This document shows positions 1 to 10,717 of a DNA stretch of 64,000 nucleotides, in pieces (position 1 is the stretch's first letter; each line of letters starts with the position of its first letter). Position numbers and translations under genes: made by a program. Location of the stretch: NCBI GenBank assembly GCA_036346355.1, contig CM070572.1:7757001-7821000 (forward strand). The letters run 5' to 3'. The notes under the pieces were generated by a model. The model saw nothing but the letters and a program-made list of their open reading frames with translations, was not told the DNA's origin and searched no databases. Source of the DNA: Rhipidocladum racemiflorum (Eukaryota > Streptophyta > Magnoliopsida > Poales > Poaceae).

Positions 1-1491
1 TCTTTGCAGCTTCTGCTGTGCGCGGAAGATTAGCTTCGTCTTTAGTAGAGCAACTTTTTCTTAGGAACAACGGAAGATTACTTGTTCCTTTTGGGGTGTG
101 TTCTTGTTCCCGAACGCTTGGTTGCATGCGCAAGAAAGCTTCCGTTTCGTGAAATATGTTGGGATCTTTTGGTTTGTGTGGTTGTATGCTTGGAGCCAAG
201 GAAAGGTTGGGATCTGGCATTCGTTCCGCGTCGTTTTGGGATTTGTGGGAGAATCTTGCTGTGTTTTGGGGGGGGGGGGGGGGTGCCATTTCAAGAACAT
301 AGCTAGGCTTCTTGGTTCATGTAGCCCGTTATTAGCGTAGTGCCAAGCAATAATTTGGGTTTTGCGGTTCTTGGCTCTGTTCATCTACTGCGATTTTGAC
401 GCAGATTGGAAGGTTCTTTCAGGAATTTGGATGATTCTTGGTAGAGGTTGTGTGGACTCGTGGCTGTCTGTTGAGTCGACACACTGAAATTATTGTTCCG
501 TGGTTGCTAGTTTTGTTTGCTGGCCGTGGGAAATTGGGCGTCTTGTTTGCTCCTGTGTTGTGCTGGAACCGCGTGGAGGATAACTGGATAACTTGATACT
601 ATGACTTGAAACGCAAGATCTTGTTGTGGTTGATGTTAGCGTTCTTGCATTTATGATGGTTCAGTTTCTGTCCATTAAAGTTTGATGTATTCTGTGTTGG
701 TTGTTCTCAGTGTTTTTTCAGGTTGGATTAACTCATTAACGCACAAAATGCTCCGTTTCCCTCCCTCTCTCTCTCTCTCTCTCAATTCTCACCACCATCC
801 AACCATTAGTTTCTCAATGTCTGCGCAAGGCACACGCAGGATCACCTCTTACTGCATGGCCCTTCGAAAAGTTTTTTTAGCTCGCCTCTAAATATGATCT
901 GCTAGTTTTATCATCGAAAAGACCGCATGGACTGCATATTCTTTTTAGGACCTGTGCTTGATTCAATGAGTTTGCCATTGCTATTGGGGGACCTATGCTT
1001 GATTCAATGAGTTTGCGGTTGCCATTGGGGTGTTAGTTTAGTGTAATTGCAAGCTGTAAATGAATTCACAACGGGCACTTATGTTATGCAGGCCTGATGG
1101 ATTTTTTTACCTTGTGCATCCTGTTGTTTTTCTCAAATATTCCCCGTCCAAGTTTATAGGGCGTATTTTTTGAATGGTTTTGTCCATAAATATAGGGTGT
1201 ATTTTATGTTCCAATGTAAATTATTGTGATATTCCCTTTATACCTCTAATAAATATCTAGATTTACTTGATATTCTCTGCATGCATGCATTGAATATAGT
1301 GCTTAGAGATAATAATTAGGGCTACTCTAGTCATTTTCAATATCTCCTTGGTCTATGTGCGAAGAGAACATGTCCTATAAACTTGGATGGAGGGAGTAAT
1401 CTAAATATGGGTATTCTCCTTGATGTAACTCATGTTAAAGTTCTTACAAGCCCTTTGTGTTGTATTATGTAGGAAATAGCAAAAGGGCACT
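1..1491 (+). other. 5' leader and upstream region of the Sec14-like gene
   Basis: No convincing coding exon is seen before the ATG at 1492. The stretch probably contains the non-coding first exon and a long 5'-UTR intron, because the coding exon at 1492 lies behind a T-rich tract ending in an acceptor-like TAG at about 1471 and the upstream DNA is T-rich and intron-like. It contains a run of 14 G near 269-282, a short CT microsatellite at 767-783 and a Stowaway MITE at 1140-1396. The exact transcription start cannot be seen; it may lie before the window. Confidence 0.4.
1140..1396. mobile_element. Stowaway-type MITE in 5' intron/leader
   Basis: The left end reads TTCCCCGTCCAAGTTTATAGG and the right end is its near-perfect inverse, finishing TTGGATGGAGGGAG. 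Both ends are bordered by TA (1138-1139 and 1397-1398). Terminal inverted repeats of the CTCCCTCC type with TA duplication are the hallmark of Tc1/Mariner-derived Stowaway MITEs. The left terminus has drifted by a few bases from the usual CTCCCTCC. Confidence 0.75.
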
Positions 1492-3337
1492 ATGAGCTCA
1501 GGGAGCGGTGCAAACAATGGTCATGCGAAAGAAGCAGCATTATATGAGCAGCAGCAGTCCAAGGTAATCCCATATCACCTGGGTCGAGTATTTTGCACTC
1601 GACCACTTGCTGTTCTTTCACATTTTTGTATTCAATTTTGTTAGATTGGTGAAGTTAGAGCTGCCCTAGGACAACTATCAGGAAAATCAGCACTATATTG
1701 CTCAGATGCTTCAATTGCGAGGTACCTGGTAGCAAGGAACTGGGACGTGAAGAAAGCTACAAAAATGCTTAAGAAAACCTTGAAATGGCGTTCAGAGTAT
1801 AAGCCAGATGAGATCCGTTGGGTGAGCCATTCTCACCTTTTGAATTATGAAAACCTATATTGCTTGAAAGAAGTAACACTTCCTGTATCTATGTGGCACA
1901 AATGATTCATCTTATGCCACTGTGGAGCTTCCTGGCATGCTTTGTGAAACAATTGATGCATTATTACTTTTGGTTTGGTGTCATAGTATTTGATAGAAAA
2001 TCTTATTTTAATTTCATGATATAGGATGACATATCAGAAGAAGCTGTGACTGGAAAAATTTACCGAAGTGATTACTTCGACAAGAGTGGACGGAGTATTC
2101 TAGTCATGAGACCTGGATGCCAGGTTTGATGATGCTCTTTTCCCTTGCTTTTATCAAAATGTGTATATATAGTTTGTGTACATTAGACTGTTATTCTAAT
2201 TTTGTTACCTCATTTTCAGAATACCAAGAAGGCCAAGGGGCAGCTCAAATATTTGGTATACTGTATGGAGAATGCAATTCTAAATCTGCCACATGGCCAG
2301 GATCAGATGGTTTGGCTCATTGATTTTGCTGGCTTCACCTTAGCTAACATATCACTTCTGGTTACAAAGTTGACTGCAGATGTCCTACAAGGTCATTATC
2401 CCGAAAGATTGGGTGTGGCAATTCTTTATGATGCTCCCAAGTTTTTTGAGTCGTTTTGGAAGGTATGGTTTTTACAAGCTTTGAGCATCTTATTATTATT
2501 CCTAAGCTGTATTTATTCTCTTATTTGCATATAGACTCCCAATATAAAATGTTGTAATAAGTTAAATTTTCTTCTTAATATTGGAATTACAGTATATTCA
2601 TTTCTTCATGAAAATCATTTTTTTTTCTCTTGTATAGTTGTCCACAGGTAACAATTATAGCACATAGAAGGAAGTGAAGCATCCTGTGTTATTTACAGTT
2701 ATTATTATCGTTTTCAAGAACTAAAATCTAGATCTGAATGCAGATGGCAAGCCCCCTTCTTGAGCAGAAGACTTTCAATAAGGTCAAATTTGTATACTCA
2801 AATAACCCTGATAGCAACAAGATCATGGAAGACCTTTTCAACATGGATGAGCTAGAATGTGCATTTGGTGGCAGAAACCAGACTACTTTTCACATAAATG
2901 AATACGCTGCTAGGATGAGAGAAGATGACAAGAAGATGCCGTTATTCTGGAGCCTTGAGAATTCTGCTCTTGCTTCCGAGCCATATCTGATGACCAACAG
3001 CAGGCCCCAAGAATGTAGCTCGGGTTCGAAGACTGAAGAGACTGAACCTGGAAAGAGGGAAGAAACAGAGACTGCATCTGAAAAGAGGGGAGAAACAGAG
3101 ACCGAATCTGCAAAGAAGGGAGAAACTCAGACCGAATCTGGAAAGAGGGAAGAAGCATATACTGAATTTGAAAAGAAGGAAGAAACAGATTCTGAATCTG
3201 AAAAGGGGGAAGAAACAGAGCCTGAATCTGAAAAGGGGGAAGAAACAGAGCCTGAATCAAGAACAGTTGAATTGACAAGCTTGCCAGGAGAAGGTATTGT
3301 TTCAGCAGATAAAAGTGGCAGTTCATCTAATCCGTGA
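1492..3337 (+). CDS. Sec14-like CRAL-TRIO domain phospholipid-transfer protein
   Basis: Five coding exons with clean GT-AG borders and consistent phase: 1492-1563, 1645-1821, 2025-2123, 2220-2462 and 2744-3337, giving 394 residues. Exon 2 carries the helical CRAL-TRIO N-terminal domain (ARYLVARNWDVKKATKML). Exons 3 to 5 carry the lipid-binding CRAL-TRIO domain (VWLIDFAGFTL, then HYPERLGVAILYDAPKFF, then KVKFVYSN). This family binds and exchanges phosphatidylinositol and other hydrophobic ligands at membranes, mostly from the cytosol. Unlike Sec14-nodulin proteins there is no C-terminal nodulin domain. Instead residues about 293-368 are seven acidic decapeptide repeats rich in E, T and S. The start is chosen because it begins the exon and gives a short Ser/Gly/Gln-rich leader typical of plant homologues. 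The ligand is unknown. The gene is convergent with the 5-phosphatase. Confidence 0.92.
3030..3255 (+). repeat. In-frame 30-bp tandem repeat, seven copies
   Basis: The unit encodes variants of G/E-E-E-T-E-x-E-S-E-K. Copies are about 30 bp and stay in frame, so the tail of the Sec14-like protein grows or shrinks by ten residues per copy. Adjacent copies near 3200-3255 are almost identical, which points to recent duplication by slippage or unequal exchange. Confidence 0.9.
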
Positions 3338-4176
3338 AGTTTCACCATGAAACATACATGCTAAATGTTGATATGAGCTTTACCGCAGTGAATTCTCACC
3401 AAGACTTGAACATCAAAAGTGATGACTATTCTTTAACACACAGAAGGAATGTTATGCCTGACTTGTTTTGTAGTCGGCAACACTCTATTTCTTTCTCTCA
3501 ACCATCGTGACCTTGTTCCAAGAACCTTTTCGCAACAAGTGAGATCTATCAGATGATAAAGAACAATGCAATACTTTCCCTTTGTTTCCTCGTGCCATTG
3601 CTCCTCTAAATTTATTCCAGTTACTTGTGTTTGAGTGCCTGCTTGCCTGCTATATTCTGTGGGTTTTTTTTAAAGAAAATCTGAATATTATCTTTCTACA
3701 GTTTTTTAGACTTCATAGCAAAAACAGAATGGAACCTTATGATGATTCAAGACAAAAAAATGCTTCGCACAAGCAAATTTTGGCTTAAAAAATAGAGAAA
3801 TTTTATGGTGTATTATACTGGTAGTATATAGTAGGGAGTAGAAATCAGATCTAGCTATTGATTTGTTAAATGTATTTCTATTACTTTGCTACAAGAGGAA
3901 GTATAAATAAATTCAAGCTAATCTAATTCATGGATCGAAAACAATGAACAGTTCATATTAAATTTAGTGTGCTCAAAAAACAATATTTTCACTGTTCACT
4001 ATGTTCTGTCAAAATTTAAGGGGTTGACAACATCTTGTATTTTGGTCAGACGCCACCATGTACTTTTCCAGCTAGTAAAGACACAGTTCTAGTCTTGAAA
4101 ATTGCAGCACTTTCACTACAACGTTTCTGCTCTTTGTAAGCTATAAGTATGCTATAGGCAAAACCACTACCACAAG
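3338..4176. other. Convergent intergenic space between two gene 3' ends
   Basis: This holds the 3' UTR of the Sec14-like gene and, on the minus strand, the 3' UTR of the 5-phosphatase. No further gene is seen. A repeat arm at about 3785-3965 is an inverted copy of sequence inside an intron of the 5-phosphatase. Confidence 0.5.
3785..3965 (+). repeat. MITE-like repeat, arm 1 of an inverted pair
   Basis: The segment running from GAGAAATTTTATGGTGTAT through TATACTGGTAGTATATAGTA to GGATCGAAAACAATGAACAG matches, in reverse complement and with scattered differences, the segment at about 4735-4905. The two arms are about 175 bp and about 770 bp apart. Their length and AT-richness suggest two MITE copies in opposite orientation. 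No clear target duplication was found. Confidence 0.7.
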
Positions 4177-7100
4177 TCAAAAGTCATAGAAGCTGTGTCT
4201 CTGCGGTATCGGCGACTCGCAATGTATCCTGGAATCCAGAGTTGAGTAACCCTTTCTGATCTTGCTTCCATTATCTACATTTGCTTCGATTACAAACACG
4301 CCTAAGACGGGCCGGTGATCGGAGAACCTCAGCTCGCCTCGGATGTACTGCAGCTGTTCTATCCCCTGGCCGTGCCACAGTATCCGGTCACACCTACATT
4401 CACATGGAACCGTCAGTGATTTCAGTTTCCTTCTCAACAACTATGAGAATTGGCATGCCTGAATCTTCAGAGTTCAGATCAGTGCTTGTTCTTTTGTACC
4501 ATGCAGGTGTTCTCCGTTTTTTCTTCGATTTGGCGGTCTCCCCTGCGTACGCGTCAGAGTTGTGCGTGTATTTGTACGTCGGTGCGAAGTAGATCCTGCC
4601 CTCCTTCCACCCTTTGAACACCCTTTCTGCTTGTCTCTCAATCATCAACTGTTGACGAATACCATCTTGTCAACAGATTTTGCCAAACCAGGTGGGCACC
4701 AACACGACAACAGGTTTGGTTTTTACTGCACGCTACTGTAGCACTCATTCTTTTCGATCCAATGGATCAGATTAACTAGAGTTTACTTATACTTCATCGG
4801 GTAGTAGAGTAATATAAACACAGTTAACAAATAAACGGTTAGATGCGATTTCTACTACATATTATATACTACCAGTATAATTTACCGTAAAATTTCTCAA
4901 TCTGAAAATGCTCTGTTCATACCTGATCTTTCCCAAGTAAGGTATCCCAGTCATTCACCTCAAGCAATGTCTTCGTCTCGTCGTAGCCCAATGCGACTCG
5001 GTAATTCAGGTCTCCGAGCCATATGATCCGGCTGCATTTGCGCCCCAATTCACCATTGTAAGTACTAAACATAAACATGTGTGCACCGCTGTGCCTTACA
5101 GCCTAGCTAGCGTATGATCTTTGCCAGTGATGGCTTACTCATGGTCAAGGATCTTCTCGGGAATCCGCTGGCCCGGCACCTTGCAGATCCGCGGGAACTG
5201 CGTGCTCTTGAGGATCTCGGCAACGTCGGAGTTCCTCCTCACCTCGTCGCCCTCCTTCTCGCCGGACGCCAGGTGGCTGCAGACGAAGCAGACGCTCGTC
5301 TGGTGCAGCGTCATGCTCATCGCAATGCATCCCTGAACCACAAAAACCGCCGTGATTTCCGAGCACAGGCTCGCAATCCTGAGCATGGGCAACACATCCA
5401 AGGATCAAGATGATGCTCACCTTGTTTCCAAGGCGCCCCATGATGCCTCTGCCCACGGAGTCCACCCTGAGGTGGCCGATGTACTGCACGATCTCCCTCC
5501 TCACCCACACCGACAGGAAGATGCCGACCATCTGCTTGCTCGCGATGAGGCAGTAGTTCATGCTGCCGGCGCTCCTCATCAGCTCGCCGCTTTCAGGTGG
5601 TGGAAGCGGCGCGCTCGCCGCGTCTAATTCCTCGCCCGCGGCGCAGCCCGACGATGCCTCGACGCGGTAGATGAACTCCCGCATCTCACGCGCGCGGCGC
5701 TGCATGGCGGACGGGTCGGACATGCAGGTGCACGTCTTCACCAGCGCGCTGTCCACGCGGTAGTTCTTGCTGAGGACCTTCAGGGATGGCTTCTGGAAGA
5801 AGAGCGGGCCGCCACCGGAGGACTTGGGGATGGTGTCGCGCTTGCTCTGACGGCTCTGGGAGGAAGCGGAGGCGGAGGCGGAGGCGGCGGATTCCGACGG
5901 AGACAGGTCGTCGCCGGAGGACTCGTCCTGGGGCTTGTTCAGAGCTTGGTAGATGAGGCCCAGCCATTTCGCCGCCGGCTCATTGTCCTCCAGGACCAGC
6001 ACGTTGCCTGCGTTCAGAGGAACGATCTCCTGAAACCTATGCAGAGTATCATAATTAGATATGCTCTTCATGTCTTCAGGTGACAAAAAAGATTGCATTG
6101 ATGTTAGTACTCTGCTTTCTGATTAACAACGTGAATTATTGGAGGTTGCTATGTCCATTCATGTTCAAGTCTTCAACCGTAGTTCGTTCATTTAGGCAAA
6201 TTAATCTGTTTCTTATTGTGTGTGTGTTGAAGTATGCGGCATGGTGTGAACAATTGCAGAAGCTACATGAGAATGATCGAGGATGAACAAGGGTTAGTGT
6301 TCTAAATTCAGGCAAATTAATCTGTTTCTTTTTGTGTGTTTGTTAAAGTATGCGACATGGTGTGAACAATTGCAGAAGCTACATGAGAATGATCGAGGAT
6401 GAATAAGAGTTAGTGTTCTAAATAGCCAGCTATAGCTTTCTTTTTTGACCCTATACGCGAAGCTACATGCCAATATTCCGTTATATCAGCTCTAAGCTTT
6501 CTAAATAGCTAGCAATATGCTATAGCTTGTAGATAGCGATAGCTCTGCTATCCTACAAAGATACACACGGACCAAAACATTGGGCCCATTTTGAAATTTA
6601 ACATTACTAGAAGGTTTAAATACATCTTTTATAAGCCTGAACTATGAGAAAACCTTGTAAAAGGCTTCATCTCACCATTTTTTTAATAATCCAATATTCA
6701 TATCTATTAGTGATTAAGTACTTGTTGCTAAGAACATTATGATATAGTTATCGGTTATAGCCTTTGATATGTATTAGCATGTTTGTTGATTATGGATTTG
6801 ACTTATATTTTTATTATAAAAATATTAATGCATTCTAAGGTACCATGGTTTTATGATTTATTTGGAGGTGATTTATACTATATACATATTTAATTTTTTA
6901 TAAAATAATATTAAAAACGTGCGAATGATAGCTTCCTCGATAGCTGTTGTTGTTTTGTTAGGACTTGTCGCGAAGCTGTGAAAAAAGCGATCTAAAACAG
7001 AGTACACACAAAGGGAAATTGTGTACCCTAAGACGTATATATCTGGTAATCCTTCTATCTGTAGAAAATCTTCCAGGTTAAGGCTACTGTTAGGAGGCTT

Positions 7101-7872
7101 CCCTCCCACATTCCATGTGCCTACAAACACCCTGCAAAATTGTCAAGTAGAGTCCGATCTCATCAGGTAAAAACAACGTTTACAAACTTTTTTCCTTCAA
7201 CAAAACAATCAGCACTAAGCTTCGAATGGTGATAATTCTTGTTACCGGTATTCCCGGGCTTCGACATTCTGCCTCTTGGGTGAATCCAGGCAACTTAGAG
7301 TCAGGCTCTCAATTCGTGTGGTGCAATGCCGATCTGAAAACCGAAAAACAGACTCAGAAGCTCAGTCGCATCATGCGCACAGAATCCCTCCAAATGATCA
7401 GAAAATCACGGCAATACATGCAGTCAATTACCTGAAAAGCTTTTGCGAACAGCAGGAGATGCATCCAAGAGCTCCGTCCTCTCGCTGCATTTCTCTTCCA
7501 AATCTACCAAGAAAAAAAAAAACAATGCAGCTGCCAACCATGGAACTGCCAAACCGATGAAACTGCAAAAAAAAAAAAAAACCACTGAATTTAGCCAACC
7601 ACACGCACCTAGGAGGACATCCCTGCGCGAGAGCAGCTTCTTGTCCGAGCCTCCCGTGCCGCTCCTCCCTTTCTTGCGAAAGATGCTGGACATGAATGAC
7701 TGAAAACCGAACGAAGAACAAGCCCCAAGATCAGACGAATTAATTGCACGACCTCCTCCCAAAATTTCACCGAGTTACCGCGGTGTCTTACCTTCTTCTT
7801 CTTGCCATCCTTGATGTATTCGTCAACCGAGGTTGGCTTCGGGATGTCACAGGGAACATTGTGATTTGACAT
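4177..7872 (-). CDS. Type I inositol polyphosphate / phosphoinositide 5-phosphatase
   Basis: Ten coding exons, all with GT-AG borders and matching phase, give 573 residues: 7792-7872, 7609-7699, 7432-7503, 7246-7333, 7027-7131, 5421-6036, 5139-5332, 4923-5031, 4500-4648 and 4177-4393. The enzyme removes the 5-phosphate from inositol polyphosphates and/or phosphoinositides. Diagnostic motifs are visible: TWNVGG (about 115-120), FQEIVPLNAGNVL after the exon 5/6 join, GNKG at the exon 6/7 join, WLGDLNYR (about 420-427), PAWCDRILW (500-508) and SDHRPV (526-531). The N-terminus is a basic Lys/Ser-rich leader. A Ser/Ala-rich insert near residues 180-200 is poorly conserved in the family. Exon 4 (88 bp) is easily missed but is required for phase. 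Plant 5-phosphatases with this layout act in Ca2+, auxin and ABA signalling; the substrate here is not determined. There are no WD40 repeats, which separates it from the FRA3-like group. Confidence 0.93.
4735..4905 (-). repeat. MITE-like repeat, arm 2 of an inverted pair
   Basis: This is the inverted partner of the segment at about 3785-3965. It lies within intron 8 of the 5-phosphatase (4649-4922), so exons 9 and 10 sit between the two arms. Confidence 0.7.
6190..6422. repeat. Direct tandem duplication inside intron 5 of the 5-phosphatase
   Basis: A unit of about 113 bp, beginning AGGCAAATTAATCTGTTTCT and including GGTGTGAACAATTGCAGAAG, occurs twice back to back with few differences. The remainder of the 990-bp intron (6037-7026) is AT-rich; 6420-6960 looks like decayed transposon sequence with repeated AGCTATAGCT motifs but could not be assigned. 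Confidence 0.8.
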
Positions 7873-8754
7873 CCAGCTTACGGTAAAAGAAGCAGGTAAC
7901 GGTGTGGACCCTCATCCGGAGGCCGGAGCCTGTCGTAAAAGGCAGTTTTTTTTCCCCCCGGCAAAGCGAGAGCGAAATGTGGAATAGTGGGGGAAGAAAA
8001 GGGGGGGTAGGGAGGGAATTGTGAGGGCTTGAAATGGGTTCCTGGTATTCAGGGAGCTAGATGCCCGCGGTGGTTGCCTTCTTGGTGCCTTTTGGAGAAG
8101 AAAATTTGCTCGTTTTTTTTTAGATTTGGCAAGTGAATGTGTCGTGAGCACCGCGACTCTAGACATCAAATTATAGGCCATTGTAGGATCCTTTTGCTAT
8201 TGTCAGGATTTTGTTAGGTTTAATTATAGGCCATGTTAAGAGTATGATGGGTGTTTTAATATCGTGCATTACCTGCAGAGATGCATGCTAGGGAGTGGGG
8301 GTGGTAGATAAAGTATGAAAGGATATATGTTGCCTGCCGCGTCTTCTACGTCTCTACGGTGAGAGAAGAGGCTAATTTTGTAGAAAGGCTAATTTGAAAA
8401 GATAAAATATGGATTGGATAGCTATGATTTCTCATATGGAACATTGCTTGTTTGCATGTATCAAGTAGCAACCACTATGCGTTGACCTCGCATAAATTTT
8501 GTATCACGAACTTTTCCCTGGTGAGATGCCACGTGCTTGTTGATTTCTGCTCCTATGGATTGAGGTGTACAGTTTTTTAATCTTTCATTTTTGTCTAGAA
8601 GAGTCCTTATTGATTGTTGGAGTAACCAATTGATAATGCCGCAAAGCAGGTCATCTGCTCGTCAGAAGAACTAGATGTGTGGGTATGGCACACGTCGCGC
8701 CAGCCGCAACGTATCCATATATCAACAGAATAATTTGTGTTAGTCTTGTCACAA
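7873..8754. other. Upstream region of the 5-phosphatase
   Basis: On the minus strand this is the 5' UTR and promoter of the 5-phosphatase, with G/C homopolymer tracts around 7950-8010. No other gene is recognised, and no canonical TATA box could be assigned with confidence. Confidence 0.35.
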
Positions 8755-9600
8755 TTTTGAAATTTTTTAAGGGCTTTTAAAATAAGCTTGTGAAACCCTT
8801 TTTTAGTGTTTTTTCGGGGAAAAGGGATCTATATGCAATTTCACAAATTTTCGGGAGTATTTTCCCTTTTTTGGCCTTCTCGGGAAAAGGGATACACACA
8901 CATTTATCTTTTTTTTTTTGGGTGCCTTTTCCAAAACAAAAAAAGAGATTTTCGGATTTTTAGGGCTCTTTTATGTACTTTTAAAAATTTTGGTGGGCCA
9001 TTTCCAAAAAAGGGGCGAATCCCGGTTTTTTGAGGTAATATTCAATAGTATCGGGGCCTTTTCCCAAAAGAAGGTGAATTGTGGATTTTTTGGGGGCCTT
9101 TTGCGCAATTTTCAGAAATTTTGTGGGGCCTTTCAAAAAAGAGAGAGCGAAAGCCAGATTTTTTAGGGTCTTTTACGTTTTTTAAAAAAATTTGAGGGTC
9201 TTTCCAAAAAAAAACGATCTACACGTAATTTGGCGAATTCTAGATTTTTGGGGGGCCTTTTGCGCAATTTCAGAAATTTTGGGGGTCTTTTCCAAAAAAA
9301 AGGAGCAAAACTTAGATTTTGGGGGGTCTTTTGCGCTTTTTTAAATTTTATAAAATTTTGAGGATCCTTTCACAAAAAGGCGGATTCTGGTTTTTGCAGG
9401 GGTGTTTTCGAAAAAAAGGACCCGTTTTAACTTTTCTTAGGGGGTCTTCCTAAAAAAAGGGATTTTGCACGTAATTTTAGAAATTTTCGAGTCCTTTCAC
9501 AAAAAAGGCGAATTCCGGTTTTTGCAGGGGTGTTTTCCAAAAAAGGGTTTTGCACGTATTATCTTGAATTTTCGAGGGCCTTTTCGCAAAAAATCTAGCC
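8755..9600. repeat. Degenerate homopolymer-rich tandem repeat block
   Basis: About 850 bp built of recurring modules such as GGGGCCTTTTGCGCAATTTC, AGAAATTTTGGGGG and TTTCCAAAAAAGG. Related modules recur at roughly 75-130 bp spacing (near 8969, 9098, 9170, 9257, 9329, 9376 and 9503). It is too degenerate for a clean period by eye. Short open frames here are by-products of the low complexity. Its origin is unknown. Confidence 0.6.
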
Positions 9601-9759
9601 CCCGCACACAGCCGGCTGTGACACCCTAAGAAAAAATAGGGTTGCCACGATGCGCGGGCGACTCGAAGCCGTGCTCGCATTCGCACTAAGGATCTGTACC
9701 ACTACGCCGTTGCGTGTTAGCAGGCAAACGAGCCGAACAGATTATTTGAGACGTATAAA

Positions 9760-9885
9760 CAGGGATGCAAATGGGCCGACCCTAGGGTCTTCTTTGGCCC
9801 ACTCTAGTTCATTTGTTTGCACGTGCAAACAAATGAACTAAAGTGGGCCAAAGAAGACCCTAGGGCCGGCCCATTTGCATCCCTA
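9760..9885. mobile_element. Palindromic hAT-type MITE, copy 1
   Basis: A 126-bp element with ends CAGGGATGCAAATGGGCC and its inverse, bounded by a perfect 8-bp duplication CGTATAAA (9752-9759 and 9886-9893). An 8-bp duplication with CAGGG-type ends fits the hAT superfamily. Almost the whole element is one long inverted repeat around CACGTG near 9822. A second copy is at 51621-51782. Confidence 0.9.
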
Positions 9886-10717
9886 CGTATAAACAGGTAA
9901 GCTAACGGGTGACACGGTGCAACAGCGAGCAACCACGTCCACGTTGGTCCGACATCGACATGGCCGCGCGAGGGAGCGGGTATCCCATGGGATATAATAT
10001 ACAGAGTATATAAGAGCTGAAATGGCTAGCAAGACAGGACATTGTACAGAAGAAGAACAGAGATAATCCAATGGCTATACTTCCTGGAAGAATACGGGTG
10101 AACAGTCGAACAGATATTTTGATCAAGCGGCATCATTTTAGACAATCCAATACAATTCTTCATTACTGCATCATTGTAAAGAATCACCGTCCTATGAATA
10201 GGGAACACAACAATAGAACACAGTGGTGATCAAAATGTATCCCCATTTGTTGAGCAGTGTTTTTATGATTTCCCTCTCAATTCAAGTTGCACAAATCTTC
10301 AAGTAAACGAAGGGGTAAATAATAACCATTTATCCTTCATTCATACTTTAATATTTGTATAACTCTAAAAAAGAAAAGCATAGAAGCACCTCTTTTGTTT
10401 CATTGTTTGTATCTTCCAGCCATCACCCAAATTGTCGCTAGATTTCTGTGTCACATGCTGCAAGGTTACAAAGAAACAAAAAGAGACGCTACAGACTGCA
10501 GCAACTCGTACATCTCAAGGTTCCTATTGCTGAATAGTATGGAACTTAAACCACTTCCTTGGGGGAAGAAACACATATTCGACGGATGAGAATGCCTCGG
10601 CCACTGCTAGAAAATAAACCCTGCATGACCATCAAAGGTAAAGGATGGACATTAACACTTATCTATGGAATAATGCTTTTCTATATCTGGAAATAACAAA
10701 TATTTACTTACAGATGG
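9886..10717. other. 3' flank of the phosphoglycerate mutase gene
   Basis: No gene is recognised. The right part (about 10400-10717) probably contains the 3' UTR of the minus-strand mutase. The small MITE at 10253-10392 lies just beyond it. Confidence 0.4.
10253..10392 (+). mobile_element. Small (about 140 bp) MITE family, copy A
   Basis: This sequence runs from AGCAGTGTTTTTATGATTTC to AAAAGCATAGAAGCACCTC. It is clearly related to the inverse of 35239-35382 and to 61835-61943. The ends are partial inverted repeats (AGGTGCTTCTATGCTTTTC type). The superfamily is not determined. Confidence 0.65.
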
